Numbered from the stretch's first letter, positions 40,778-52,048 are shown. The stretch: 64,000 bases of DNA from an uncultured Roseovarius sp. (GCA_947496175.1 CANMBU010000003.1:372001-436000), one strand, 5' to 3'. The notes: a model not told the origin generated them from the letters alone. Translations and numbers: made by a program.

Positions 40778-41604
40778 GGTTCCAACCTCCGAAAGGCAAA
40801 ACGCGCGGCAAAAAAGGCCATCACAGGCCAGAGCACAAGCGACACAGGCGCGGCCCATTTGGGCAGGCTGTCGGCGACACCCGACATGCCGGCAGCCATG
40901 GCAACCCCTTCGGCCCCGGCGATGTTCCAAAGCCGGAAGGCATCAGCCGGGTTCGCCGTCATTACCCAGGGAAAAATATGCCGCGTGAACATGCCATCGC
41001 CATCAATCACCACACTGGCCAAAAGGGCCAGATCATAGAGCACAACAAATACAAGCCAAAGTGCTGCGGCCATCCCGGCGGCCGCAGCAGAGCTGCTTGC
41101 CAGTGAGGACACGAGGTATCCCAGAGCAATAAAGACCGCACCCAGTATCACGGACGTGGCCATCAAGCGTAAAAGAGCCATCAAGCTCTCAGCACTGACA
41201 CCGCCCGCAATGGCAGCTGCAACTCCGGCAACGCCAAAGCCAACGACGCAGGCAATCGTAAGTGCGGTCAGATGCGCCAGAGCTTTGCCCGCCAGGATTT
41301 CCGCCCGGCTGGCCGGGTAAGAGAGCAAAAGACCAAGGGATCCGCGGTCTGCTTCGCCAACCACGGCATCAAAGGACATCAAAAGCGCCAGAAGCGGGAT
41401 CAGGTAGACCGCAAGCGTTGTCATTGATGTGACTGACACCGTCAGCATATCGACACCCAAAGTGCCGGTTGGTGCGCTTCCGGCAAAGGTGAGAGCGAGG
41501 GCAAAGGCCACCATGATCAGCGTGGCCATCACCAGCCACCGATTGCGCCGTAAGATCAGGCTCTCGGCACGGGTGATCGCAGTGACGCGGGCGAGGGTGC
41601 TCAT
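40774..41604 (-). CDS. nosY: NosY ABC-2 permease
   Basis: 6-TM permease; LLLSYPASRAEILAGK. Confidence 0.9.
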   Translation of the reverse strand: MSTLARVTAITRAESLILRRNRWLVMATLIMVAFALALTFAGSAPTGTLGVDMLTVSVTSMTTLAVYLIPLLALLMSFDAVVGEADRGSLGLLLSYPASRAEILAGKALAHLTALTIACVVGFGVAGVAAAIAGGVSAESLMALLRLMATSVILGAVFIALGYLVSSLASSSAAAAGMAAALWLVFVVLYDLALLASVVIDGDGMFTRHIFPWVMTANPADAFRLWNIAGAEGVAMAAGMSGVADSLPKWAAPVSLVLWPVMAFFAARFAFRRLEP

Positions 41605-42494
41605 GACAGCCTCCCGGAGTAATAGCGATAAAGTTCTTCAAGACCGGGTGGCGTGATGTCGATATCCGCAACATCAGTACCGCCTTCAAAAAGCGCTTGC
41701 AGCGTGCCCATCTTCTGATCCGGGCCACAATGGATTTCCACCGATGTGCCATTGATCCGCGCGCCACCGGTTTGCGCGGCAATACGGTCAGCGACCAGCG
41801 TTTCACTGGCGCGCACACGCACAGTCGTGTGCAATCCGGCTGTGGCGGCAAGATTGGCAAGCGTGTCATCGGCCACAAGCTCTCCCTTGCGCAGAATGGC
41901 GATGCGGTCGGTCCTCGCCTCAACCTCTGTCAGGGCGTGGCTTGCGATGAGAACGGCGGTGCCTTGTGCGGCCAATTCGTCGATTATGGCGTAAAGGTCG
42001 TAACGTGACACCGGGTCCAGTCCGCTGGTGGGTTCATCAAGCAGGGCCAGTCGCGGCTGACCGATTAAAACCTGCGCCAAACCAAGACGTTGGCGCATAC
42101 CTTTGGAGTATGTTTTGACCCGTGCATCCGCCGCTTCACTCAGGCCGACGCGGTCCAGCAGCGCACCGCTGTCCAAACCTTTGTGACCGGATAAAGCGCC
42201 AAACATATTGAGGATCTCACGCCCGGTCAGAGCGTTGGGAAACGCCACGGCCTCGGGCAGGTAAGCAACATCGGCGCGCGCCTGCGTACTGCCCGGTGCA
42301 TGGCCGCAAATCTCAATCTTGCCTTCAGAAAGGGCTGTGAGACCCAGAATGATCTTGATCAGCGTCGATTTGCCCGCGCCGTTATGCCCCAAAAGGGCAA
42401 TTCGCGCGCCGTCCTCCACATCCAGCGATACAGAAGACAAAACAGGGGTCTTGCCTCTGAATTTTGTGACTTCGCGGCAGGATAAAACCGTCAT
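41601..42494 (-). CDS. nosF: NosF ABC transporter ATP-binding protein
   Basis: LLGHNGAGKSTLIKIILGL Walker A; YSKGMRQRLGLAQ; LALLDEPTSGLD. Confidence 0.93.
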   Translation of the reverse strand: MTVLSCREVTKFRGKTPVLSSVSLDVEDGARIALLGHNGAGKSTLIKIILGLTALSEGKIEICGHAPGSTQARADVAYLPEAVAFPNALTGREILNMFGALSGHKGLDSGALLDRVGLSEAADARVKTYSKGMRQRLGLAQVLIGQPRLALLDEPTSGLDPVSRYDLYAIIDELAAQGTAVLIASHALTEVEARTDRIAILRKGELVADDTLANLAATAGLHTTVRVRASETLVADRIAAQTGGARINGTSVEIHCGPDQKMGTLQALFEGGTDVADIDITPPGLEELYRYYSGRLS

Positions 42495-43747
42495 GATCCA
42501 CCCCCTTCCAAGTCTTCGGGGACTGCAATTTCAATCGGTTTCATCAAAGCATGGCTGTCGATCACCCCACCCGGCAATAGCGATGGGAAGGCTGATTGAG
42601 ACCAGCGTACAAGTTGAACCGCAGGTGAGCCAAGCAACAGTTTGGCCGAAGGTTGGGTCCAGAGCACATGATCCATGCTGTCATTTGGCCGGTAGGGCAC
42701 ATCGGCCACGCCATTTGCATCAAGGTCATAGGCCGCAAAGTCGGACCAATAGTTGCCGCGCCCATCCTCCGACCATTCATCCCATTTGGTGGAGACGTAT
42801 TTGACTTGTGTCCGGTTGCCGATAAAGGCGTTGCCGACAATGCGATTGCGGTCGGAGCCGGCAGTAAAGTGAATACCGATATCGCAGCCCTCAAACCGGT
42901 TGTCTTCGAATTCATTCTTGTGGCTGTTGTAGAGGAAGGCGCATTTTTCCGGGCCACCTCGCACGAGGTTGCCAGTGATCTCGCTGCTGTTGGCGTAGTT
43001 GAGCATCACGCCATGATCGCGGTCGTTGATCGAGATGTTGTCTGTGACCTTTACACGGGTGGAAAACATCACCGCATAACCCAGGTGATTGCCAATCGAG
43101 ACATTGCCCGACACCTCGCTGTCATCGGCATACATGTAATGCACCCCAAAGCGCAGGTCGCGGAACCTGTTGTTGGTGAAGGTATTTTTCTTCGATGAAT
43201 TTACGAAGATCCCGTCGCGCCCCCAGCGGATATCATTGCCATCCACAACTGCCCCCGGTGCGTTCCAGACATAAATGCCATTGCCCCGCCGGTTCATTTG
43301 GTCGTGCTGTTGGCCTTCGATCACGTTGCCGGTGACACGGGAATTTTTCGCCCCATGAATGTCGACACCGTAAAGATTGCCCTTGAGCACATTGTCCTCG
43401 ACCACTGCGCCATGGGCGGTCTTGCTCAGTTGAACACCGCTGTCGATGCCATCATGGCTGTCGCCAGAGCCGGTGATGGTCAGCCCCCGAATGGTCACGT
43501 CCTCGGCTGTGACTGTAATCACCGATCCTTCACCGCCGCCGTCGATATGCACGCCGTCTGTGCCAATCAGCGTTAATGATTTATCAAGCACAACTGGCCC
43601 GGTATAGTTGCCCGGCGCAAGCCGTAAAGTGTCACCGGGTTCAGCCCGTGCCAGAGCACCGGCCAGCCCACCCGGAGAGACCTCAATCTTCCCCGCCGCA
43701 AGTGGCAGAGGAGCAAGGGCCATACATATGACCGCCAGCGCGCGCAT
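42491..43747 (-). CDS. nosD: NosD periplasmic copper-binding/beta-helix protein
   Basis: Signal peptide; repeated N-x-F/x-G-N beta-helix repeats. Confidence 0.93.
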   Translation of the reverse strand: MRALAVICMALAPLPLAAGKIEVSPGGLAGALARAEPGDTLRLAPGNYTGPVVLDKSLTLIGTDGVHIDGGGEGSVITVTAEDVTIRGLTITGSGDSHDGIDSGVQLSKTAHGAVVEDNVLKGNLYGVDIHGAKNSRVTGNVIEGQQHDQMNRRGNGIYVWNAPGAVVDGNDIRWGRDGIFVNSSKKNTFTNNRFRDLRFGVHYMYADDSEVSGNVSIGNHLGYAVMFSTRVKVTDNISINDRDHGVMLNYANSSEITGNLVRGGPEKCAFLYNSHKNEFEDNRFEGCDIGIHFTAGSDRNRIVGNAFIGNRTQVKYVSTKWDEWSEDGRGNYWSDFAAYDLDANGVADVPYRPNDSMDHVLWTQPSAKLLLGSPAVQLVRWSQSAFPSLLPGGVIDSHALMKPIEIAVPEDLEGGGS

Positions 43748-45642
43748 CAGGTCGCGCGCGGTTCCACGAGCATGCGGCCCCGCATTTCCATGTGCAGCGC
43801 ATGGCAGAACCACTGGCAATAGAACCAGTGCACGCCTGGGCGTTCCGCGGTGAAGGTGACCGAGGCAGTGGCCTGCGGCGCGACCTCCATCGCGATGCCG
43901 TAATTGGCCAGACAGAAGCCGTGGGTCACATCGTCGATATCATCAAGGTTTGTGACATAGATCGTAACCTCATCGCCCTGTTTGACGGTGAACTTCTCTA
44001 TCGAGAAGGAGGGCGCGATCGAGATCATGTAGACCCGCACCTTGTTGCCATCCCTGATTGGTTCATCGGCACCGTCCTCAAGCGTGATGCCATCGGCCTC
44101 GGCCTGAATACGGGCGTCTTCCCATGTCGGGTCGTTGCGATCCCAAAGATTGACCGGGTTCACGATATCCCGACGGACGATGATGCTGTCATGCGGCTCG
44201 GCAAAGGTCGGGCCATCGTGCACCAAGGTCATGCCACCATCCGAGATATCCATGAGCTGTTCATTCTCAGGCTTGAGCGGTCCGACATTTAGGAACCGGT
44301 CCTTCGAGAACTTGTTCATCGAGATCAGCAACTTGCCATCGGCTTCTTTGGTTTCGCCCATAGAAGTTGAGTTGTGGCCCGGCTGGTAGTGCACATCGAT
44401 CTTTTCGACAATCGGGTCTTCTCCCGCCAGCGCCTTGTCGATGTTCCACTTGACCACCTGGCTGTCGAGGAAGAGCGTGGTAAAGCAGTTGCCTTGCCCG
44501 TCAAAAGCGGTGTGAAGCGGCCCGAGACCCAGTTCCGGTTCGGCCACGATACAGTCGCGCGGATCAATGGCGTCGGCAAAGAGATCATCCAGCTTGGTGA
44601 CATCCATCACCGATACGGTGGGCGACAGTTTCCCGTTGATCATCACGTGCTTACCATCAGGCGCCGTGTTGATGCCATGCGGTGAGTTCGGGATCGGGAT
44701 GTAGCGGGTATAGTTCTTGTTCGACCCTTTCCGGCCATCAAGCACTTTGACACCGTTCAGTTCCTGATAGTCCCCGGCAGCAACACCAGCCTCGATTTCC
44801 TTGATGTTGAAGACCACCACGTGATCAAGTTCGTTCTCGGTCATCTCGGCAAGGGTCATGCCCATTTCCGAGTTGTAGGAGGTCGAGAAGGCGTATTTGC
44901 CCTGATAGTCGCAATCGGTGTTATCGAGGTTGCCCGACACCATCACCTGCCAGGCGATCTCCATCGTATCACCATCAATGGCGGTGTAGATGTTCACATA
45001 TTGTGACGGATCATCAAGGATTTGACCGTCATTGACGAGCGGTGCCTCATGTTCTCCATTGGCAAAGACATAACCTGTGCGCGGGAATTTTTGTGGCCGC
45101 AGCCCGTGGATGTCATGCGCGTTCGGGATCTCGATGATCTTGTCGCATTTCATCACGTCGCAGCGCACCCGCGCCACGCGCGTGTTGGCCTTGTCGTTCA
45201 TAAAGAGATAGCGCCCGTCATAGGTGCCGTCGGTGAAGGACATATGCGGGTGGTGCAGATCGCCATTGTCATAGGTGACCTTGCCTTGCGTCGCGAGGAA
45301 GGCCTTGGTTTCTTCTGTCAGACCTTCGGTCAGAACCTTCAGGCTTTCGTTGGTCTGACCCCAGCCGGTGGCTGAACAGCGGTTGAACACAGGCACGCGC
45401 ATGAATTCCCGCATCGAAGGCACCCCGAGGATGCGCAACTCACCGGTCTGGCCTGACGACCAGAAGCCGTAATATTCGTCGAGTTCGCCCGGGGCCAGAT
45501 GCGCGCCCTCAGCGGCGCGAGCCTGGCTTGTACTGGACAAAAGGCCGCTTCCCATGCCTGTGGCGGCGACCACAGCGCCTGTCGCGGTCGCGCCAAGCAG
45601 GCCGCGTCGCGAGACGTTTAGTTTTGGAGTTTGGTCTGACAT
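43747..45642 (-). CDS. nosZ: Nitrous oxide reductase (clade I, Tat-exported)
   Basis: Tat motif [10 protein letters not shown]; CuA motif [14 protein letters not shown]. Confidence 0.97.
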   Translation of the reverse strand: MSDQTPKLNVSRRGLLGATATGAVVAATGMGSGLLSSTSQARAAEGAHLAPGELDEYYGFWSSGQTGELRILGVPSMREFMRVPVFNRCSATGWGQTNESLKVLTEGLTEETKAFLATQGKVTYDNGDLHHPHMSFTDGTYDGRYLFMNDKANTRVARVRCDVMKCDKIIEIPNAHDIHGLRPQKFPRTGYVFANGEHEAPLVNDGQILDDPSQYVNIYTAIDGDTMEIAWQVMVSGNLDNTDCDYQGKYAFSTSYNSEMGMTLAEMTENELDHVVVFNIKEIEAGVAAGDYQELNGVKVLDGRKGSNKNYTRYIPIPNSPHGINTAPDGKHVMINGKLSPTVSVMDVTKLDDLFADAIDPRDCIVAEPELGLGPLHTAFDGQGNCFTTLFLDSQVVKWNIDKALAGEDPIVEKIDVHYQPGHNSTSMGETKEADGKLLISMNKFSKDRFLNVGPLKPENEQLMDISDGGMTLVHDGPTFAEPHDSIIVRRDIVNPVNLWDRNDPTWEDARIQAEADGITLEDGADEPIRDGNKVRVYMISIAPSFSIEKFTVKQGDEVTIYVTNLDDIDDVTHGFCLANYGIAMEVAPQATASVTFTAERPGVHWFYCQWFCHALHMEMRGRMLVEPRAT

Positions 45643-45670
45643 AGCTTTCTTCTCCTTCTGGATGCGCGGG

Positions 45671-47812
45671 CTATTCGGCCGCGGCTTTTTTGACGAGGGC
45701 GTCGGGCACTTTGCCCACGGCCGCCCGGCGTTTGAGCGTCTTGATCACCTGAGGGCACTTGGCCTCGGACTGGTAGAGAACCTGACAATGCAGGCAGTTG
45801 ACGCATTCATTGGGGTTGATCTCCCCGGTTGGGTGGATGGCATCGACCGGACATTCATTGGCGCAGGTGTGGCAGGGCGACCCGCACATCTGATAGCGTT
45901 TGAGCCAGTCGAACATGCGCATACGCGCCGGGATCGCCAGTGCAGCGCCCAGCGGACACAGGTAACGACAGTAGAATCGTTCGATAAACAGCCCGGCAAT
46001 GAGCAGGGCCACGGCAAAGACCACGAAAGGCCAGTCTCGTACGAATTTCAGGATGATCGCCGTTTTGAAGGGCTCGATCTCGGCCAGTTGCTCGGCAATC
46101 TGGATTGAGGCCAGCGATATGCCAAAAAGCCCAAGGAAAATCATGTATTTCGCCGCCCAAAGCCGTTCATGCAGCCCCCAGGGCAATTCGATCTGCGGGA
46201 TTTTGACAAGACGTCCCAAGCGATTGGTCAGCTCTTGCAGCGCGCCAAAGGGGCAAAGCCATCCGCAATAGGCTCCGCGCCCCCAGAACAGAAGCGCGGC
46301 GGCGACAGCGAACCATTGGATGAATACCAGCGGGTCGAGAAAGAAGGCATCCCAGGTAAATCCACTGCGCAGCGACCCGGCCAGCGCCATAAGGTTCACG
46401 ACACTCAGCTGCGCATTCATCATCCAGCCCAGCCACACAAGCGTGAAGGTCAAAAACCCCATGCGGAACCAGAAATAGGCGCGTGCATGCCGCGTTGCCT
46501 GCATCTGAAAGAAAAACACGCCTGTGAGCACCGCAAGCATCACGCCAAGGATGGCAATATCCACGGTCTTGTCGCGCCAGATGCGTTGCCAAAGCTCGGC
46601 CTTGGCCTCGGCCTCTGATTGCACATCCGCATGGTCCACCGAGGGTGTGACGGCGGGCAGGAGATAGCTCTCGGGTAAATCATAGGCCAGATCAAAGGTT
46701 AGAAAGGTTTTGTCCACGGCTCCAACGGCGCGTTGTGCGAGCAGTTGGATGCGAAACGGTTCCGTTGGATCAAATCCGATATCTGCGGGGATCTTGAAGA
46801 GATCCAATTCTGTAAAGCTGGGCGCATCCGGCGTGCCCAGGTTCAGAACGCGCTTGTGCTGCTTGTCGAAGAAACGGGCCGACACATCGCCCTGGATAAG
46901 TTGGAACCGGTCAAAAATGCCGCCGCGCACATAGCCCGACCCTTTGAAAGAATAACGTCCGCGGCCCAGCAGAATAATCGCCTGCTCTCCGGGTTCCAGC
47001 CATTCCACCAGGTTGGCATATTCACGATCTCCAAGCAGGCTTTGGCCAATGGTCGGGACGCTGACAAGGGCTGCGTACATGTCGATATAGGTCTCATCCT
47101 CCGTACCTTTTTCGGGCCGCGCGATGGCACGTTCATCGCCTGTTGCCGCGAAGGCGGCGTTGATCTGGCCAATATCCAGCGTGAGGCGACGGATGGATCC
47201 ATCGCCGGAAAGTGTGGTCCAGTCGCGCGTCTCTGCCGCGCTCATATCAATCTCTCGTGGCGGCCCGGTTGGAGTTTCTGTCGCCAATCCGCCTAGGCCC
47301 AGGGCCCGGGCGACTTTCAGACCGCCGCGCACCAGAGAGTCGTCGATGACCATGACGGTGACTGTGGCCCCGGAGATGATATCGAGATCATGCGCAGATC
47401 CGCCCGCGGCGGCCTCGGCTTTGAGGTCAAGTCCCGCATAGCTTTCGGTCAATGCGCGCATCTTGCTGTCTGGAATGCCGATCAGTACGATAGGCTCTGA
47501 GTGCTCTACCAACTTCGCGCCGGTGACGATGCCATCGGCGTCCACTGCTGCTGCGACATGGATGGGTTTGCCCGAATAACCAGTGGTGCCCACAAAATCG
47601 GATGTGATGAAGACCCAGGCAACGGTTTCACCATCTTTCAGAACAGGGGCCACAGGCACATCTTCGCGTAGCGGGCCAAAGCCTGTGGCCCCTTCAACAA
47701 AGTCGTTTGGATTCAGGTCTGGAAGAAAACGGGGCAGTTCCTCGGCAACCGCAGCAACGGTCAGCAAGACTAAGGCCAAGGCGCCACGCGCAATGAGACT
47801 CAACATACCCAT
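45671..47812 (-). CDS. nosR: NosR regulatory/electron-transfer flavoprotein
   Basis: FMN-binding domain ([13 protein letters not shown]), 4Fe-4[18 protein letters not shown] and [11 protein letters not shown]. Confidence 0.95.
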   Translation of the reverse strand: MGMLSLIARGALALVLLTVAAVAEELPRFLPDLNPNDFVEGATGFGPLREDVPVAPVLKDGETVAWVFITSDFVGTTGYSGKPIHVAAAVDADGIVTGAKLVEHSEPIVLIGIPDSKMRALTESYAGLDLKAEAAAGGSAHDLDIISGATVTVMVIDDSLVRGGLKVARALGLGGLATETPTGPPREIDMSAAETRDWTTLSGDGSIRRLTLDIGQINAAFAATGDERAIARPEKGTEDETYIDMYAALVSVPTIGQSLLGDREYANLVEWLEPGEQAIILLGRGRYSFKGSGYVRGGIFDRFQLIQGDVSARFFDKQHKRVLNLGTPDAPSFTELDLFKIPADIGFDPTEPFRIQLLAQRAVGAVDKTFLTFDLAYDLPESYLLPAVTPSVDHADVQSEAEAKAELWQRIWRDKTVDIAILGVMLAVLTGVFFFQMQATRHARAYFWFRMGFLTFTLVWLGWMMNAQLSVVNLMALAGSLRSGFTWDAFFLDPLVFIQWFAVAAALLFWGRGAYCGWLCPFGALQELTNRLGRLVKIPQIELPWGLHERLWAAKYMIFLGLFGISLASIQIAEQLAEIEPFKTAIILKFVRDWPFVVFAVALLIAGLFIERFYCRYLCPLGAALAIPARMRMFDWLKRYQMCGSPCHTCANECPVDAIHPTGEINPNECVNCLHCQVLYQSEAKCPQVIKTLKRRAAVGKVPDALVKKAAAE

Positions 47813-47846
47813 AGGGGAATTTACGGGTGAGTAATCGTTTCTGGCC

Positions 47847-47860
47847 TTGACCTTGGTTAA
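47847..47860. promoter_or_regulatory. Dnr/NnrR-type box upstream of nosR
   Basis: TTGACCTTGGTTAA. Confidence 0.75.
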
Positions 47861-47943
47861 GTAGCATGTAACTCAATTAATTGAGAAAAAGCGTAATAAT
47901 GTTTTTAAAACAGTTTATTAAGCGATTTACTTAATCTGGTCGA

Positions 47944-49164
47944 CTAGAGTGATGTTGGACTCTTTGATGCCCTTTGCGTGACCCTTGGCCGAAGCAATCT
48001 AGAGCCATAGAGACAAACAAACCCCAAAAAAGACAAACACCAAAAACCGGCAGCTGCGTTTTGCATCGCTGACGGATCGTCACTGAAGGCAGCTAAAGTG
48101 CGTAGACACACGGCGCAAAAGAGAGCCAGGTAGAGGCATATCGTGCCGGATCCAGCGTGCAGACCACCTCCTGTGTGCCCCAAAGTGGCACGGGTCATGA
48201 CCGCAAGGGTCATCATCCCGATTGCCCCAATCATCCAGATATGCTGTGTGCTGGCCAAATGCTCTGTCGCGCCACCTAAAATAACCCCGGCATGCACCAA
48301 GGCGCCTACTGGAATGAAAAGGTAAGACAGATGCAACACCCAAACCAAGGCTTCTGGCCCTGTGCGATGCCCTTGCCATCGCGCCAATCGGATCAGGTGC
48401 AAGATACCTGCAACGGCAAGCAAAACGCCGGTCATTTTGGTATCCGGCCAGATCACCCAAACCAGCAACGACACCAAAAGCGCCAGAAGAGCCAGCTTGT
48501 CGTATGCCTGCATCGGCGGAGCGGGCAGGTGATCATTGCCGACCTTGACCAGCCAGTTACGGGTAAAAGACGGCACCACGCGCCCGCCGACGACCGCAAC
48601 AAGCATCAAAGCCGTCGCAAGCCCAAGCCGCAGACCGGGGCCACTTGCAGCATACCCATCAAGGGCCTCGAAGTGGAACATCGCATTGGCCACAAGAAAG
48701 GCCAGCAAAAGGCTCAGGATAATGAGGTTTTTCCAATTCTTACCGGCAAAAATCTCGCGCGCGGCGACAAGCGACAGAGCCAACGGAAAGGCAAGATCAA
48801 GCAGCACAGCGGCCGAGGCAGGCAGCAGCTCAGATATCGCCATTGCGATGCGCCCAATCAGCCATAATCCGGCCAAGGCGACCAAGGACCACCCCATGAC
48901 CGGCAATCGCCCGGTCCAGTTTGGCACTGCCGTCAGCAAGAATCCCGCGATCACTGCGCCGAGATAGCCAAAGAGCACCTCATGCGCATGCCAACTCACG
49001 ATGTCATAACGAATTGGCAGCTGCAGCCGACCCCCGAGCATGGCGACCCATGCCAGCATAGACAGAACAGCCCAGACAGCAGCACCTAGAAAGAAGGGTC
49101 GGAACCCGAAACTAAAGAGTGCGGGTCCCGTCCAGGCGCGCACCCTTTGCTGCGTTGTGGTCAT
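47944..49164 (-). CDS. nnrS: NnrS family heme-copper membrane protein
   Basis: FSFGFRPFFLGAAVWAVLSM; WHAHEVLFGYLGAVIAGFLLTAVPNWTG; multi-TM. Confidence 0.93.
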   Translation of the reverse strand: MTTTQQRVRAWTGPALFSFGFRPFFLGAAVWAVLSMLAWVAMLGGRLQLPIRYDIVSWHAHEVLFGYLGAVIAGFLLTAVPNWTGRLPVMGWSLVALAGLWLIGRIAMAISELLPASAAVLLDLAFPLALSLVAAREIFAGKNWKNLIILSLLLAFLVANAMFHFEALDGYAASGPGLRLGLATALMLVAVVGGRVVPSFTRNWLVKVGNDHLPAPPMQAYDKLALLALLVSLLVWVIWPDTKMTGVLLAVAGILHLIRLARWQGHRTGPEALVWVLHLSYLFIPVGALVHAGVILGGATEHLASTQHIWMIGAIGMMTLAVMTRATLGHTGGGLHAGSGTICLYLALFCAVCLRTLAAFSDDPSAMQNAAAGFWCLSFLGFVCLYGSRLLRPRVTQRASKSPTSL

Positions 49165-49539
49165 GGCCGGACTTCACCTTTGATTAGACAGTGGCACCTT
49201 ATGCGATTTTCGTACTTCTTGTCGCTGGCCGGACCGATTTTGTCGGCAGTTTATTACTTGTCCTGTTGATCACTAAGGTCTTTTTTTATTCACTGCGTCG
49301 ACCGATTTGCATACCTCCCAGCTACGCTTTAACAAGTCGTCGACTTTTTGCAATGCATAGTCGATTTCTTCTTCGTAAATGGGGTCTGCACATATTTCCT
49401 TGTTTTAGAAGTAAACGTTCTTCAATTACGATTTCGATTGTGAGTTTCGTATCGCGTTACACCAAATGTTGCCCTGGGCAAATGTTGCGCGGGACAAAAA
49501 ATATATCTGAAGTTTAAATATTAAATTTGTTAAGATTTT

Positions 49540-49614
49540 TGGCTCCGGCGGTAGGGATCGAACCTACGACCAATTGATTAACAGTCAACTGCTCTACCGC
49601 TGAGCTACGCCGGA
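49540..49614 (-). tRNA. tRNA-Asn(GTT)
   Basis: TCCGGCGTAGCTCAGCGGTAGAGCAGTTGACTGTTAATCAATTGGTCGTAGGTTCGATCCCTACCGCCGGAGCCA. Confidence 0.95.
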
Positions 49615-49696
49615 CCAACGAGCGGGATATAGCAATCTGGATTCTGCGCGTCCAGAGGGATTGTGACAAATTTTTCTCGGCGCGTCTGTAACGACC

Positions 49697-50599
49697 TCAG
49701 GTCAGGGTGAAGATGGCATCGCGCGTCAGCTCGCCCGTCGGCTGTACGGAGTTTTTACCATGAAGGTCAATAAGATGCGCCAGCACGTTGCGCTCGGCAG
49801 CGGGCAAGAGGGCTTGCGGCGTGTCGGTGTAAATTTGTCGTGTCAGCGTCTCTGCGGTGGCGGGGGCTGTGCTCAGTGCTGTCAGGATCGACGCTTCCCG
49901 CTCATTCCTGTGGGCGATGAGCCAGTCGATCCGCGTGGCGGGATCGGTGATCGGGGCGCCGTGACCGGCATGCAGAACACGCGCGTTTATGCTTCTTAAC
50001 CTGCGGCAGGAGGCCATGAAATCGGTCAGATCCCCATCGGGCGGCGCGACCAGAGAGCTGGCCCAGCCCATGACCAGATCCCCGCTGAAGACCACATCGC
50101 CCATGGCAAAGCACAGGTGATTGCCCAGATGCCCCGGCGTCCAGAGCGCGGTCAGGGACCAGTCGGGGCCCTCCACTTGCGCGCCATCCTCCAACGCAAT
50201 ATCGGGCGCAAAATCAGAATCCACGCCTTCACCGGCATCCGCCAACCCGGCTGCAGCAAGGCTTTGCATGACGGCACTACGCCCGGCGCGGGACGGCCCA
50301 AACGCGTGAACCTTGGCCCCGGTTTCGCGTGCCAGGGCCGGGGACAGGGGAGAATGATCAAGGTGGCTATGGGTGACAAAGATATGCGTGATACGCTGAT
50401 CCGGAGCAAGGGCCGTGAGAATGGCCGTCAGGTGGCTTTCATCCGCAGGTCCGGGGTCTATCACCGCCACATCGGTTGCGCCGATAAGATAGGTGTTCGT
50501 CCCCCGAAAGGTCATAGGTGACGGGTTAGGCGCCAGAATACGCCGGACGCCATCGCCAAGCTCTGCGACCACACCCGGTGTGGGATCAAATTCGTTCAT
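49697..50599 (-). CDS. MBL-fold metallo-hydrolase
   Basis: IFVTHSHLDHSPL HxHxDH motif. Confidence 0.9.
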   Translation of the reverse strand: MNEFDPTPGVVAELGDGVRRILAPNPSPMTFRGTNTYLIGATDVAVIDPGPADESHLTAILTALAPDQRITHIFVTHSHLDHSPLSPALARETGAKVHAFGPSRAGRSAVMQSLAAAGLADAGEGVDSDFAPDIALEDGAQVEGPDWSLTALWTPGHLGNHLCFAMGDVVFSGDLVMGWASSLVAPPDGDLTDFMASCRRLRSINARVLHAGHGAPITDPATRIDWLIAHRNEREASILTALSTAPATAETLTRQIYTDTPQALLPAAERNVLAHLIDLHGKNSVQPTGELTRDAIFTLT

Positions 50600-50645
50600 G
50601 CTGATCGCTCTTTCCGTCTGCTCTGCCTGCCGCTACGTTTAGCGC

Positions 50646-51950
50646 ATGTCGTTCCGCTGGCTCAAACGCTATATGCCCCGCAGCTTGTATGGCCGGGCCT
50701 TTCTTATCCTGCTTTTGCCGGTGATCACACTGATGCTTGTCGTCTCTGTTATTTTCATCCAGCGCCATTTTGAGGGTGTGACCAACCAGATGACGCGCAC
50801 CGCAAGCCGCGAAGTGCGTGTGCTGCTCAACAGTGGTGAAACCGCACAAGAGATCGCACAAAGTGGCGTGGCAGCAACGCTTCAGGTTATGGTGGAGGAT
50901 GTAGCGATGGCCGAACTGCCGCTCCAGAACACCCGGCGCTGGTACGATTTTACCGGGGCGTTTGTGATACGAGAGTTCACCCAATTGCTGCCATCGGTCA
51001 AAGCGATTGAATTGCCGAATGAAAAGGATGTGAATCTCTATTTCCAGAACGGCACAGATGCGTTCCGCCTGACCTTTGACCGTCGGCGGGTGTCAGCCTC
51101 CAATCCGCATCAGCTTTTGGTCAATATGGTGGTGTTTTCGGGCATCATGACGGTCATCGCTTATTTTTACCTGCGCAATCAACTGCGTCCCATCACGCGG
51201 CTGGCCTCCGCGTCAGAAGCATTTGGCCGAGGGCGGCATGTCGAATATCGCCCGGCGGGGTCTGTCGAGGTGCGCGCAGCGGGGCATGCGTTTCTGGACA
51301 TGCGCGCGCGCATTGAGAGGCAGATTGAGCAGCGCACGATGATGCTCTCGGGTGTCAGTCACGATCTGCGCACACCCATTACCCGGCTGAAGCTCGCGCT
51401 CAGTATGATGGATGAGACCGAGCGCGCTCCGCTGGAACGCGACGTGAAAGACATGGAACGGCTGATCACGGAATTTCTAGATTTCGCCCAGGGCGCGCAG
51501 GAGGGTGAGCCGGAACCAGTTGATCCACACGCGTTGGTTCTGGATGTGGTTGGCGGGTTTCAGAGAGAAGGCAAGGACGTCACATTGGCGCAATCAGAAG
51601 GGGAGGGTGATGTGCCATTGCGCCCCGGCGGCATCCGAAGGGCGGTGGAGAACCTCGTCGGCAACGCAGTACGCTACGGCAAGAAAGCAGAAATTTCAGT
51701 TCAGATCACGGATCGCGCGCTGCGCATCCGGATTGAGGATGATGGGCCAGGCATCCCCGAGGACCGGCGCGAAGAGGCGCTCAAACCATTTGCCCGCCTG
51801 GTCGAGGCGCGCAATCAGAACCTTGGAACTGGTGTCGGGCTTGGCTTGTCGATTGCCATGGACATCGCACGCGCCCATGGCGGAACCCTGAGGCTTGGCG
51901 AAAGCAAGGCCTTGGGTGGATTGCAGGCGGATATCGTGATCGGGCGGTGA
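50646..51950 (+). CDS. EnvZ-type sensor histidine kinase
   Basis: HAMP-like region; SGVSHDLRTPITRLKLAL H-box; NLVGNAVRYG N-box; DDGPGIP; GVGLGLSIAMDIARAHGG. Confidence 0.93.
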   Translation: MSFRWLKRYMPRSLYGRAFLILLLPVITLMLVVSVIFIQRHFEGVTNQMTRTASREVRVLLNSGETAQEIAQSGVAATLQVMVEDVAMAELPLQNTRRWYDFTGAFVIREFTQLLPSVKAIELPNEKDVNLYFQNGTDAFRLTFDRRRVSASNPHQLLVNMVVFSGIMTVIAYFYLRNQLRPITRLASASEAFGRGRHVEYRPAGSVEVRAAGHAFLDMRARIERQIEQRTMMLSGVSHDLRTPITRLKLALSMMDETERAPLERDVKDMERLITEFLDFAQGAQEGEPEPVDPHALVLDVVGGFQREGKDVTLAQSEGEGDVPLRPGGIRRAVENLVGNAVRYGKKAEISVQITDRALRIRIEDDGPGIPEDRREEALKPFARLVEARNQNLGTGVGLGLSIAMDIARAHGGTLRLGESKALGGLQADIVIGR

Positions 51951-52048
51951 GGGAGTGGATTTGTCAAAAATTCCAGCCCAGAAAACGCCTCTATTCAAAT
52001 GTTTCGCACGCGAAACGCTTTAACAAACTGTCAATCGTTTCACGCCAG

